NCBI GenBank assembly: GCA_019426215.1
Contig: CM033396.1
Location: 30,361,154-30,425,153 of the forward strand
Length of the DNA stretch: 64,000 nt
Origin: Buddleja alternifolia
Lineage: Eukaryota; Streptophyta; Magnoliopsida; Lamiales; Scrophulariaceae
Direction: 5' to 3'
Position numbers and translations under genes: made by a program. Under the pieces are notes generated by a model. It saw only the letters and a list, made by a program, of their open reading frames with translations, made no database searches and had not been told where the DNA came from. Shown here one piece after another: positions 33,901 to 45,969 of the stretch (its first letter is position 1; each line of letters begins with the position of its first letter).

Positions 33901-35349
33901 TACTCGATGTGCGATGAATTATGAATGTTCAGTTCGCTAATGACAGTTCTTCTCTACAGCTCCTTGTAGGCCTAAAACAGTGATGAAAGAAACTAATCTA
34001 GAGACAATAACATGAGTTCCCCATCACATAAAGACTTCTACCCCGCTTGATTCTATAACTACTGACATTGGATTGTCCTATGCTGGAGCCACAGGTAGTT
34101 GTTGCTCCGGCACCTGTAGTTCATTTTATTCAAATGACCCCAACTCAACTCTTAAAAATCCCACATACTCATGTGTGAATTTTACAACTACATTTGTTTT
34201 TCCTAGTGTAAAAATAATAAACTTTAACAAAGGGGCCACCATAAAGTGACATTTTTATTTAGGGGTAATTAAAAAACTCCCCCTAACTTATGGGCTATGT
34301 ACAACCACCTCCCTCCTGTTATACTCTTGTCTTACAAAGAGGTCCTTCCTTTAAATTTTACAGGGAAAATGATGACGTCAGCCGTTGGTTTTTTCAAAAA
34401 TCCAATTTTGCCGGTGTAATTGTTAGACTATTTTCTCGGATGAGCCTACCCTTTTCATGTGAGGGGATTGCATGCAATCTATTTAGATAATTAGAAATTG
34501 AGGGAGGTGATTGTGATTGAGATAAAATAAACATGATTGATTTAATAAAATATTTAGAAATCTAATAACATATATATATATATATATAACATAAAATAAT
34601 ATATTTTTTATGATATATATATATATATGGTTTAATAAAATATTTAGAAATTTATATAAATATTAATAACACATAAAAATACACACACACACATATATAT
34701 GAAAAGCACAAAAACAATATATCTTTTATGAAAAATACATATAAATATAATATATATGTACATAATTATATATATATATATACACAAAATCATATAAATA
34801 TTATATATATAAAATAAGAAAATAATAAATAAAATAAATATCACTGTTCATCGTCTTCATATTCTTCACATCACTGTGTGGACGAACCTACAACCCCAAA
34901 TCCCCTCCCACCACCTCGCTCCGCCACCCCCTCCCATCACCTTGCACCGCCACCCCCCAAATACTCCCCTTCCCCCACAATACTCACATACACACAAACA
35001 CGCAGAAACACAAACTAACGCGGGAACACACAGAATCTCACACACAAAAACACACACACACACACAATAAATTAAACTATTTAAAAATATGAAAAGAAGT
35101 ATAAAAAAATTAATTTATATTGTTTGCAGGGGCGGACGCATGTGTATCAGGGGGGAGGGGGGGGGGTAGTGCCCCCACTCAATTTTTTTTTTTTAATATA
35201 TACTTATTTTTTCCAGGGGCGGACGCATGTGTATCCAGGAGGGGCAGTGCCCCCACTCAATTTTTTTTTGTTTTAGTTTGTAAATTACATTAGTGCCCCC
35301 ACTCAAATTTTCAAAGGCCCCCCTATCACATTTTCTCCCTTTACTTTGA

Positions 35350-35381
<32 letters not shown>

Positions 35382-38300
35382 CTCAAAATCCTGGTTATAA
35401 CGAAAGAGGCATAAGAGTAAAAAGTATGTCAAAAGCTGTACTTGAACCTAGTTCCTTATTATATTTCCCCCCATAAATATAGCGTACCATACCGTGGGAA
35501 GCTTTGCCCCTAGCACCCCCCTTAAATCCTTCGTCTATTTGGCTGGCTCCGTCCCTGGTGCCCCCACTGACCTAAATTTCTAGATTCGCCACTGATTGTT
35601 TGTCTTCTTTCCCAAGACGATGAACAATAACATATTTCAAATTTTTTCCCCCGGGGGTACAAGTGTCTTTTGCGAATTCCAAATTATTCCTTATTAATGA
35701 ATTTTATTTTTTAGGTTATATTTAAGGGCAAAAAGGATATTTCACCACTTTCCGTTAGATAACATTTGGACCCCTCGTTTTAAGGAGGTGGATGTAATTA
35801 CCCAAACTCCAGGGATGTGGTTGTACATAGCCCATAAGTTAAGGAGCTTTTTGTAATTATCACTTTTATTTATAAGCCAACTGAATTATAGAATAACACA
35901 ATTCAAGACAATGAGATACAATAAGGTGTCAGTTCACATATCACCAAGCAGTTCTCTTCCTGCAATTTAGTGATTTTATGATGCATGTGATACACTTATA
36001 CTACCTCAATACGACTAGAATTAAGGTTTATATGGAAACACGGATTTGTATTCAATTGTACTCTATGCGCGATGATTAATGGGTGTTACAATTCGCCCTG
36101 TTTGTTGACTTGGCTGACTTTGGTTTGATGATTAAAAGCCAATGATGAGCAACTGATTACGTTTAGTGAAACTGGTGAAATTTACTGTTTATCGATTAAT
36201 ACGTGCAAACTTTAACTTATGGTCTAGTACTTGAAAAGTCGAGCAATGGTCATGATCTATGAAGTTACGATACTTTCTTGACATAATTGTGTCTTTTAAA
36301 TGTCTTCTGTAGAGTAGAGTCTAAGATTTTAACTGTCTCTCTAATGGTTAAATTTTATCAGAAATATTCAATAATACAAAAGGACTTTTGTCTTTTTCTT
36401 ACCCCTGAAACTAAACGTGATCTATACTTCTGAACTGATATAATTGAGAATTGACCTGGGGGGAAACATATCCTGTCTCTCCGTACATGGGATTATCCTC
36501 AAACCATGATTTTGATAAACATTATTTAATTCATTTTCTATTGATCAATGCTACTCTTAAGATTCCTCCACATACCTATTACCTTATAAGGCAAGACAGA
36601 AGCCCTCTTCCTAATACTTGTTATCCCAAAGGGAAATTAAATACTGGTCAACTTAAGGGAATACACTCTAAACAAACATTACAAACCACCCAGCACAAGA
36701 GGAAACATATGCAATTGCCTCAACGAAGTTCAGTCTCCAGAGTCAGTTTTTTTGTCTTGTAAAGAAAGACAAGCTGGTTAACAGGTGCAGATGAAAATCG
36801 AACGAAAGCATAGATAAACCTGAATAACGAATGCGAACAGAAGACATGCAAGATAGTATATACATATAAGCATTTTGTAAACTAAACTTCCACATACTTA
36901 AGTTAAAAGCAGAAACATAAACACAGATTTGAGCATAATCTTCAATTTCATAATAATTTTACCTGAGCATGGGGATGGTGTTTCACGAGGATAAGATTCT
37001 GGATGTCGACCAAGAGCATCTTGATCATTCTTTGAGGATGAGGATTGAGCCCCTGATGGAGAAGTAGCCTCCTGTAAGCTGAAAATGGACGGACTTCCCT
37101 CCTTATTCAGGTCAAATTCACTATTGTCGTCATTTTGATCATCAAATACAGAGATTCTGGGTTCAAAATATGGAGAGTCCACTGTTATCTCTCCTTGCTG
37201 ACTAAGGAAGTGCAAGCGGGGATCACATTGAGTAAGTTTTTCAAAATGTTTTCCTAACAAGCCCTGTGGACATTCCAGATAATGCCGCCTGCAACAGAAA
37301 CTTACCAGGTCAGACATGTATGATAAGAACTTCCAGTTAACAATCCGATATATACCATTATAAAAAGAAGGTTTAGCAGGACATGCAAATACATGTCAAA
37401 ACACACATAGTTTATACAAGTTAAAATATAAACATATGTAAACTATACAGACAAATTTCACACATAAACAACATTAAACACATCAATCTGCAGCTGCCCT
37501 AAAATTGGACTGATACAGTTTGCGGGAATCGTTCTTAGCAACCCCTGGGAGATGACTCCAGATTTATCCAGCACATGGAAGAACTTCCCGTTACCACCCA
37601 ATAGAATGGCTCAGAGTTCTCCATACCTCATCAACTCAATAAACGAAAAGAAAGATGTCAAAAAGTCACTTAAAAAATGCACTGTGCCAGCCATCACGTT
37701 GTTGGTCTATCACCACGTCTGGATACCCACCATGAAACTATATTCCAAGGAAAGAATCCTGTGGCATTCTATAACATTGAACAGAATAGGAGAAAGGTGC
37801 AGAATATGATATTCCACTCAGTTCTGCTATTGTGAATTTTAAGAACAAAAATAAAAATAAAAAACAAAAATCCTCAGCCAGCAAAAGCGGGCATGTTAAA
37901 ACCATCTCAAAACCAAACAAGCAAATCACATAAAGATTAGTTTGAAGTTTTAAGTAAAAGCACACATGTTGCAGTAAAACTAGTAATTCATGTCCTGATC
38001 TTATATAGAATATAGGCTGAACTAAGCATGAAAGATATTTTAGGCATTGAAAACAAGAGACAAAGAAAGAAACCAACGGTTGCTTAGTTTAACATGAACT
38101 CACTGGAACAGCTTACTCATTTCCATTTATCCAGCCAAAAGCAAAAAGAAAGACAAATATATAGAAGCTTGCTTGCATAAACACAATCTTACTTGCATAT
38201 ACTAGCTTGTCCTCCAGTGAAATCTGACGTGGCCTGCCAAAGAGTGTGTTTCCTAGGTTGTGGATTAGTTTCCCTAAAGAAGAGCGGTTGTCGAGCGAGC

Positions 38301-39758
38301 TGCACCAAAAGAAAAAGGTTAAAAGAAGAAATTATTGTTTGTTGCAATATAATTGAAATGCATTAGAAATATGGCCGCCGCCAAAGAATGAGAAGAAAAG
38401 CTAGCATATATATTACCACAACATCTAAAGTTCCAGGACCATCATCTGGATAATTTGCCTTCAGAGCCATAATGTCAGACCATTGAATTTCAATTTTATT
38501 TTTAAGACCCCCATCAAGAACTTCCCACACCAACTTATGCTTTGCAAAATAACATTTAGCCACCAAGTCTCCTTCATATCTAGATTTGTACTGCAGAACC
38601 AAGAATATTTTCAGTTATTGTCAGCCAGATATTTGAATGCTGGATTAATACAAAATTTTCTAAACACAAATCATATATACCTCCCATGTTCCGATTTTGA
38701 GAATTGAAGCAGGAAAATTGGAAGCCTTCAGCTTATCGACAGAAGCAGCACTACCTGTTGCCTGTTTTTTACCATGACCATGACTTCCAGCTTTTGGAGA
38801 GCTTGATTGGGAAAGTTTCATTTGGATTAACTCCAAAAGTGATGGGCTCTTCCTCAAACGCAAACCCAGTGGACTAGGCTCATCCAGTGGGTTGTATTGC
38901 GAAGCTGACGCTGCAAGACCACCCATTGCAAAACTCTGCTGCTGCAACGACGAAAAAGGACGATTTAGGCACTAAAATAACAGAATATAGTTTGTAAATA
39001 TTTTTTCCTTTCACAATTATATGCATTAACATAAAGTTAACATAGAAGTAAATCTCCTGATGAATCTAGAATAATCAAAAGACGCAATAAGCTGCAACAA
39101 ATCTATGCTTCGATGTAAGAATAATCTTCCCATCAATGACATATATTACAGAAGATGCTTATAGACTTATAGTGTTGTAACATTGACAAGGATAGAATCG
39201 AAATCAGCTGACAAGATCATACACTTAATATTTGGATAATATTTATCTTAAACAATCTAAACAATTAGACAACACAACCAATACAACATAAAACTGCCTC
39301 AAATAATTAAACAAAACAGAAAAAGAAAAATTCACAGAAGCCAAAGACCTCAACAATTTAATTCCACCAGAAAAGGTAAAAAAAACTCCTCATTTTGCCT
39401 ACAAATAATCAATTTCCACACACCTCAAAAATTATTATCCAAAATAAACATATGAAGTTTCCACTCACCAATCACCACAAACAATTTCGCACATATTTAA
39501 GTTTCTAAACCGTACACAGTCAAATTTCAAAAAAGGACATTTTCCAGACAGAGACATATACATATACACAAACACATATACACACACACACACATATATA
39601 TATATACATAATACAACAAATCAAAAATAGAAAAATACTTTGGAACGCTTATGGAGTGGACCGTGCTCTTCTTCCAAAGAATCCTCCACCTCCATCTTCA
39701 CCGCCGCCATCTTTTCGTTCTGCGACTCCGATTTGCCGTTCTTCATCAACTGCACCAT
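30928..39758 (-). CDS. TRF2/HOY1 PH-like domain family protein, 6 exons
   Basis: Exons in order of translation: 39758-39639, 38941-38681, 38590-38417, 38299-38193, 37288-36963, 31511-30928. All junctions are GT-AG and phases agree: 1572 bases, 523 aa. N terminus MVQLMKNGKSES, then EEEHGPLHKRSK; next YNPLDEPSPLGLRLRKSPSL and LLELIQMKLSQ. The PH-like core spans about residues 118-235 (FPASILKIGTWEYKSRYEGD, WEVLDGG, IQWSDIMALKANYPDDGPGT, LFFRETNPQPRKHTLW, KRHYLECPQGLLGKHFEKL). A Ser/Asp-rich C-terminal half ends with SVGDLLLNLPRIASLPQFLF. This is the plant family known from its TRF2/HOY1 PH-like domain; the biochemical role is not established. The gene appears intact although its last intron is 5.45 kb and full of transposons. 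Residues 1-12 come from an ATG matching the usual start of the family. Confidence 0.85.
32416..33705. mobile_element. Mutator-like non-coding element, copy 1
   Basis: Left end GGGATAATTACAAAAAACTC; complement of right end GTGAGAATTACAAAAAGCTC; the inverted repeat continues through CTATxTACxACCACxTCCCTC for over 60 bases. Flanks TTTTATTTA (32407-32415) and TTTTATTAA (33706-33714) are a 9-base duplication with one change. The interior holds (TA)n runs and a CCACC/CACACA-rich segment, no transposase. Confidence 0.75.
34262..35863. mobile_element. Mutator-like non-coding element, copy 2 (with nested hAT)
   Basis: Same element as 32416-33705, here with a perfect 9-base duplication TTTTATTTA (34253-34261 and 35864-35872). 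Length without the nested hAT insertion is about 1.13 kb. The left terminus has decayed slightly (GGGGTAATTAAAAAACTCC). Confidence 0.8.
35127..35594. mobile_element. 468-bp hAT element nested in Mutator-like copy 2
   Basis: Left end CAGGGGCGGACGCATGTG; complement of right end CAGTGGCGAATCTAGAAAT. Perfect 8-base duplication ATTGTTTG (35119-35126, 35595-35602). The empty site survives in copy 1 near 33438-33450 (TATATTGTTTGACATC). The left terminus occurs twice inside the element (35127 and 35216), and a C run of about 28 lies at 35346-35373. Confidence 0.85.
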
Positions 39759-39965
39759 TAATAACCACTTCAAACTGGTCTTGATCAAAAACCCTAGGGC
39801 TACTAATATTGGAATAATCAATCTGTGACTCGCTGAGTCGAATCGGAGACGATTTTGTGTGTTGCTTCACTGTTACTAAAAAGAAGTTATGATGAAGGAA
39901 ATGAGGAGATGAATTGAACTGGAATGAAAATTATATTTATATTTATTTATTAGGACGGTGGGGCA

Positions 39966-40013
39966 CACGTGGCAACTTTACGCGCATTGGGCGTTCGGCG
40001 CCGCTGGCACGTG
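39966..40013. promoter_or_regulatory. Two G-box cores upstream of the TRF2/HOY1-like gene
   Basis: ACACGTGGC (39965-39973) and GCACGTGC (40007-40014) lie 210-260 bases before the start codon, in a short GC-rich island (39957-40030) within AT-rich DNA. CACGTG elements bind bZIP and bHLH factors in plants; the link to this gene is by position only. Confidence 0.5.
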
Positions 40014-40030
40014 CTCCGCGCCCGTACAAG

Positions 40031-41586
40031 TTGGGGGTAGTGGATGTAATTTCGACGGGGTAATCGAACTTATTCCCAATTAGGTAGCAAAGTTGGATTA
40101 CCTGGCTAAATATTATTAAATGAAAATGAGTTCAACTATTAATGATTGATTAAATTTTAAATCTATGGATTTGATTGAGTTGTTTAATTAACAAATTAAT
40201 TCCGGACTTGAACTAGTGTTTGGAGTACATTTTGAAATATGATTGTAATAAACATTGGAAAACGTACAATATACTTTAGGACCATGACTTGTATTTGGTA
40301 TGTGATAAACGAAGCCTGAATAGAATATGAGGGACTCCAATTATTTAAATAATGCACAAATTTGATTAGGAGAGTTCTTACAATTAGATTTCACAATACC
40401 TCAAAATTAATCTATGATTTTTTATTACAAAATACATGAAAATCATAGCTAAAAAAGGGATTAAATCATTCATATTAGAGGTCTTGAGCGCTATTTTTAT
40501 TGACATTGTGTAAGTCTTTTCTCTTTTTTTTTTCTTTCTAAGTTATGCATAAATTAATAATTAATATATGTAATCGATTTTTTTTTAAAAGTAGGATTAA
40601 GGAATTATTTGTTGGTCTAATAAACCATTTAGACATATCAAAAGAAAAGTTGTTCTATAAATAAGCGTTCATGCACTATATACATATTGCAATGCAATTT
40701 TCTAAATTTTGATAAGATGACTTAATAACTTTATTTTCTTCACTATGGATAAAAAAAACTTTATTTTCTTCACACGTCGAGTTTGTCGGACAATTCTACG
40801 CCAGACCGCGTGTATTGGAGTCGATATACTTAACACTACACATTTGTGGTGGGGTGAGTGGTTTTCATCACCCAACACCCATGCAAAAACCTCCAATCCC
40901 AACATAAATATATGATGCTAAATACACCTATTTCAATATACTCGATCTGGCATAGTCTCACGCGAGTTTGTCTTACACTAGTGATTAAAAATATGTATCC
41001 GATAAGACCAATAATTTGTTTAATCTTCACCACTATGACACCGAATAAATATGAAGGGGTGATTTTGTAATTACATCTCCCAACGGGGTCCCATTTGGGT
41101 GGGAAGGCACGTGATGTGACCATTGTTTGTGGATAAAGAGTGGGGCCCATTGTTTCTTGAAGTTTCCGCTTGCTGTCAGACTTAACGGCTGTGATTGGCT
41201 GGAGGCCCACGTGGATGAATCTAAGAGCTCACGTTTCGACACGTAAGAAATGAATACGATGCTCTGTATATAGGATTTCATTTTTGTTTTAATTTTATAA
41301 AGTGGATAATGGTTACATGATTGCAGATTTGTCGTGTAGCGGAAATACGGAATAAAGACGATATTCCGGCGTTGAAGTGGGTGCACGCGCTGTCTTTTTT
41401 GGACTAATGATTCGTTACGAGAAGCTATTGACTTTGAAAGTTGAATCCACACATTCACATCAAAAAAAATATCATTGTACAATTGTGTGACTACTTTGTT
41501 TTGCTCAATGTAATCGTGTCGGCTCGACTTCTTGGTGTGCTGTGTTAATACGTTAGAGGAAAAATAGATCAAATTATTTGATATTA
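40031..41586. other. Intergenic, no gene recognised
   Basis: AT-rich. A GC-rich patch at 41090-41230 has GGCACGTGATG and CCCACGTGG and could be a regulatory island or an old promoter. The minus-strand open frame at 41033-41572 has no domain, biased composition or splice context and was not accepted as a gene. Confidence 0.4.
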
Positions 41587-41587
41587 A

Positions 41588-42020
41588 GGCTCGGTATAAT
41601 TATATTTTTGAAAATAAATTTTGAATTTTTATTAAAAAATAAATATTATAAAAATTCGTGTGAAAATATTAATTTTTTTTATTTGTTTGGATATGTTTTT
41701 AGGAAATATTTGAAAATTGTGTAGATGTGATATAAAATTAATTGAATTAATTATAATGCAATGATGATGGGAGAAAAAAATTAGAATAATATTTTATTTA
41801 TGATAAAATAAGAAAGAGAATGTGTTGAATAGTTGAATTATGTAATTAATAAAGAAGGTGAATGCAGTGATTGAAATAATGAGTAATTATATAGGGGAAT
41901 GTGTAATATGATTTTAAATTTGAGTATTTTTTGTAGAATTTAGCTTAAAGTGTACATTTTTATTTTTTTATAATCCAAAAAATGAAAATATTTCCAAAAA
42001 ACATAAACATACAGAGCCTA
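41588..42020. mobile_element. Probable TIR element, about 430 bp
   Basis: Left end AGGCTCGGTATAATTAT; complement of right end AGGCTCTGTATGTTTAT; interior AT-rich and non-coding. Target-site duplication not resolved, so the superfamily is open. Confidence 0.45.
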
Positions 42021-42689
42021 AGAAATTGAGTTAATTGCAATTTACCTTCTGACAAAACATCAAGAATGCAAAAATGTTGATGCGGATGCAATCAATGCAA
42101 TCCTTATCCCTAAAAAAAATAAAAATGAAGTGCAATGTTTTCTTGAAGGGAAAATTAAGCCAATAACACTTTTTTACATAACTTATTAAGTGTCTAGCAA
42201 CTAAATACAAAATATTCAAGGACATAGCACCCTTAAATTTGCAAATTGGTCCCTCAAGTTTACAAAGCCAAACTACTATTTTTGACCTAGTCAAAACACC
42301 CAAAACCAAGCAAAAATTGACACATGGCAAGTAATAATTATTTTCTAAGTACATATGCTTTGTTTTTATTTTCAGTTTGGTCCTTTTATTTTCTTGTAGA
42401 ATTATTTAAACCCATGAAAGTAATTATACATATTTTAAGGAAAAGGGAATCCCAACCCACTTTTATAAATCTGCATAAAACTCTACATCTGCAATCATAA
42501 TTTATCTACATGCCTGTACTCGCTCATATTTTAAACTCTTTTATTGATTGTCTTAATACTTTAGAAAATTTAGATTATAATAATGAGGAATTAACCAATT
42601 AATAATTAGGAGAGATGATTGGGTTAATACTTATTTTAATACACCACCTAGATTTCGAGATCATCAAAACTATATTAAATTTCTTTTAG

Positions 42690-43740
42690 TTTTGAATATA
42701 TTAATAGCAGCATTTTATTGAAATAGATCCTTCTAATTCTAAAAGATTAGAATATTTAGATCTAGAATATAGTTTAGCCGATAGATTCATAATCTCTTTA
42801 GATAAACATATATTTATTTGTAGATTCGATTCAAGTTTTAAGCACAATTTACATTCGGAAAATAAACACTTAAATAGTTTAACGGATTTACTTATATCTC
42901 TAGCTTCAAACTTAGAGCTAGAAAACACAAAATTTTGTAAAACCTTAGAATCATTAAAAGAACTCGTTTTAATAAATAGAGAAATAATAAAAAGAGGTGA
43001 AAATAATAATTTAGATTATATTAAACAACAGTCTGAGAAAACTTTAAAAATAGTTAAAAAAATATAATAAGCTTTTCCCTACTAAAGACGAAATAATAGA
43101 GTTAAAATATAGTTTGGAAAGTAATAAATTAAAACAAATAGAAATTGAAACTAAGGAAACTCTAAGTCAAGTAATAGAGATAAAATAAATAAATTTGAAG
43201 CCCAAATTTTAGAGACTAATAAAACTTTAAAGAAAATAGAGCGAATAGTTAGTGGATGAACAATCTGGAAAATAGACTAGAATATAAAAGAGCCACTGAA
43301 TTAGCAAATAAATATTTAGATACAGAAGCAGGATTTACTACCAACAAAGGAAATAGTAACTCGGATAAATTATATCCTAAATTTTGGAATATTCAATTTG
43401 CTTTAATTCTACAAATATTTGAAAAGCTAGATAAATTAGAAAATAAAATTGAAAGGTTAAGTACTAAGATAGATAATGTATCTCAAGTAATTAAAGGAGA
43501 TTTACAAGATTGTTTAGAAGAAAAATTAGCAATTCTAGTACTAGACGAATCTGAAAAATCCAAAAAGGAACCCAAAAAATATATATATTGGTAAAATATT
43601 GAGTTCATTTAGCGGTACTAGTAGAACTATAACTGAATCAAGTAGCAAAGAAAAAGAAAAGGAAAAAATAAGTAACACTTTCACTAAAAGAGGAATAATT
43701 ATGTCTTTAATTTCATTGACAGTACTTGAGACATTTTATT
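42690..43740 (+). pseudogene. Broken AT-rich reading frames, possible endogenous pararetrovirus (Caulimoviridae) relic
   Basis: Four plus-strand frames lie head to tail: about 42690-43066 (no ATG), 43073-43189, 43187-43257, and 43256-43594 (112 aa). The last starts with ATG inside an ATGA overlap with the TGA of the frame before, a junction style common in badnavirus-like genomes. A further frame (about 43580-43771) appears to continue the 112-aa product after a one-base shift. The products are rich in Leu, Lys, Glu, Asn and Ile with heptad-like spacing, compatible with small coiled-coil virion-associated proteins. Codon use is strongly A/T-ended. No reverse transcriptase, movement protein or zinc knuckle is present. 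The assignment rests on organisation and composition only; another retroelement gag is possible. Confidence 0.3.
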
Positions 43741-43876
43741 TAATGATAATATTGTTTGCACTGCTACTTTAGTGAATGGTCTCTATTATTTAAACATGCA
43801 AAATGAATGTGTTGTAAATGTCATCTTAAAGAAGCGTGGTAGGCAAGGTCCTAACTTAAGCTCAAAGTGACTTCTT

Positions 43877-45503
43877 TGCTAGCGTATATGCCCTCAAATG
43901 CCATAAAGAGGCTAGATTTATCAGGCATTGATTTGTAACTAAACAATATCTTTCATAATAAAAGATATATTTTTGTTGTTTTCTTATAGGCATTTGTAAG
44001 GTGTTAATGAACAACATAAAGTCTTTGATAATAATGCAAACCTTCTACTCCCTATGGGTTAGGGAGAATGACATTAGAAGAGTTTGATCCTCATTATCTA
44101 AAATTGGTTCGCAAGTCGAAGAAAGTATTGACTGGACATCAATACTAGATAAAGACTTGTATGATATAAGTTTTGACAAAGAGAATTCCAACCGAACACT
44201 ATGGAAATGGTAGTGGAACTTATGTTATAGACACCTCAGTTAGACTGATGTGTTCGAACACGACTCGCTTTGGTTTTGTCACATGGGTTTTCACCCACTG
44301 ACAGTCAAAGACAAAACTAATAAGTTGTGATAGGTACGCGTGAACCTTAGACCTGGGGAATCGTGTAGAAGATGTACTTGTGACATCAAGTCTGTCATTA
44401 GAGTAGTTAGATCCAATTCACCCGTTGGTAGGGTCGACCTCGAAGTGCGGCTTGATGGGCAAGTAGCAGTCTTAACTGATTAGCAAAATGGGATTTATTC
44501 TCTCATAAGTGGATGAGCTAAATATCCTATGCAGTCATGAATGAATAAGATCAAAAGACTTTGGCCAAAGCATTAGAGATATTCATGTTAGACATGAAAG
44601 TATACTCGATGACCTTGATTCATTATGAGCAAAAGCATATGGTCAAGTTCACTGAGTTTGACTAAACCATGACTCTCACTTGACTGGGATATGTGAATAA
44701 AAGGTTTATACTCGTACGGTATTCACAACATAAAAGGTTTGGAACGATCCTATTTATTCGTTCTCAATTAGGATACGATGTAGGCTACAGGACTGGCTAG
44801 GTGTTACCCGCATCCTTTTGGTTTCCTCCCAATTGCCTTTTGAGAGGAACCTAAAGAGTCGCCCTTAAAGGAATTGCAAAAGGAAAAATCATGGAATTGA
44901 ATTGAGAGAATTTTCGATATTGGATATCGCAATTAATTAATTAATTAGTCATTAGATAATTTTATTAATTAATTAAGTCAACATGTTAATTAACTTCTTT
45001 AGGGAAATTAATTATAGAGTTAACATGGCTTTAATTAATTATTTGATTAATTTATTTATTGGATAAATAATATTAATTAAAATAAATAATAAAATAATTA
45101 AAAATTGGACTAGGCCCGAAGGCCTTAAAAATGCCCAAGGATGGACGCCCATGTGTCTAGTTAATTAGATTATTGTTTTTCTAAAGTAGTATAAATATAC
45201 TATTTAGTGAAAAATAATAAGAAGCCACTTTTATAACTTTCTCTCCAAGTCAAACACTCCAAATTCTCTCTCTTTCTCTAGCCGTCCTTTAGGAGGAAGA
45301 AGAAGGGGATTTTTTGCTTTGATTCCGGCGTGGTGATTTAGAGACAGTAGCAAGTTCAGAGAAGGATCGCGAAAGCTGGTTTAGAATTCAACCTAGAAGA
45401 AGAAAGATACATGAATTCGTAACACGATTTGAATATGCAAAATCGAGATGAACCAGTTGGGATTGCTTATTTTCTGCTGCGTTTTATTGCTAGAAACCCA
45501 ACA
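43877..45503 (+). mobile_element. Solo copia LTR inserted into the pre-integrase region
   Basis: TGCTAGCG...ACCCAACA, 1627 bp, with TG...CA ends. It separates coding parts that join in frame (…NLSSK-stop-LL | RLG…, the stop probably from a former Trp). Flanks TTCTT (43872-43876) and ATCTT (45504-45508) are a 5-base duplication with one change. It contains a TATA box (TATAAATA, 45190-45197). It is related to but diverged from the LTR at 48453, so a relative inserted and recombined to a solo LTR. Confidence 0.75.
45190..45197 (+). promoter_or_regulatory. TATA box of the solo LTR
   Basis: TATAAATA about 310 bases before the LTR end, followed by CTTTCTCTCC pyrimidine tracts; the usual U3/R position. 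The duplicated copy lies at 46314-46321. Confidence 0.5.
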
Positions 45504-45969
45504 ATCTTAGACTAGGCCAAGACTATGAGCAAAAGATTCACAAGATGGAGAAAGATGGGTTAATTGACCCATTGGGATCGGATCCCTATCCAACTTGTAA
45601 ATCTTGCCTCGAAGGGAAAATGACTAGATCTCCCTTCACCGGGATTTTTAAAAGGGCCATTGAAGCATTAGGACTTGTGCACACCGATGTTTGCAGACCA
45701 TTTGGAGAAATGGCTCGTGGAGGTTTTCACTATCTCATTACTTTCACTGATGACTATTCAAGGTATGGTCTTGCGCATTTAATAAAATACAAGTCTGAAT
45801 TATTTGATAAGTTCAAAGAATTTAAGGATTTAGTGGGAAAAAAACTGGACATCATATAAAAACACTACAATCGGATCGTGGATGTGAATATATGAGTGAT
45901 GAGTTTGCTGAGTTCCTAAAGGAACATGGGATAATATTGCAACGCACACAACTGGCGATTCCACAACTA

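Larger units (their letters stand above)
32177..36082. repeat. Tandem duplication inside intron 5 (1.75-kb and 2.16-kb units)
   Basis: Unit 1 (32177-33926) and unit 2 (33927-36082) both begin TGTTCAGTTCGCTAATGACA and both end near CAATTGTACTC.ATG.GCGATGA. The unit includes a Mutator-like element plus about 230 bases of left and 210 bases of right flank. Unit 2 is longer because of a 476-base hAT insertion (element plus duplication); short indels in the CA/TA-rich core also differ. Confidence 0.85.
31512..36962 (-). other. Intron 5 of the TRF2/HOY1-like gene, 5.45 kb, transposon-rich
   Basis: Donor CTCAG|GTAAAA and acceptor CTCCAG|GTATAG, joining S-G-I-E in frame. Most of the intron is a tandem duplication (units 32177-33926 and 33927-36082) carrying a Mutator-like element in each unit and a hAT element in the second. 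Outside that (31512-32176, 36083-36962) nothing was recognised. Confidence 0.85.

Noticed and set aside
34866..35070. Cys/Val- and Pro/His-rich open frames on both strands
   Set aside because: Products of the CCACC/CACACA-rich core of the Mutator-like element; low-complexity artefacts.
36451..36762. 103-codon plus-strand open frame in the TRF2/HOY1-like intron
   Set aside because: No domain and opposite to the host gene; likely chance in AT-rich intron DNA.
41033..41572. 179-codon minus-strand open frame
   Set aside because: The longest unassigned frame, but with no recognisable motif, no splice partners, and overlap with a GC-rich G-box patch; kept out for lack of support.
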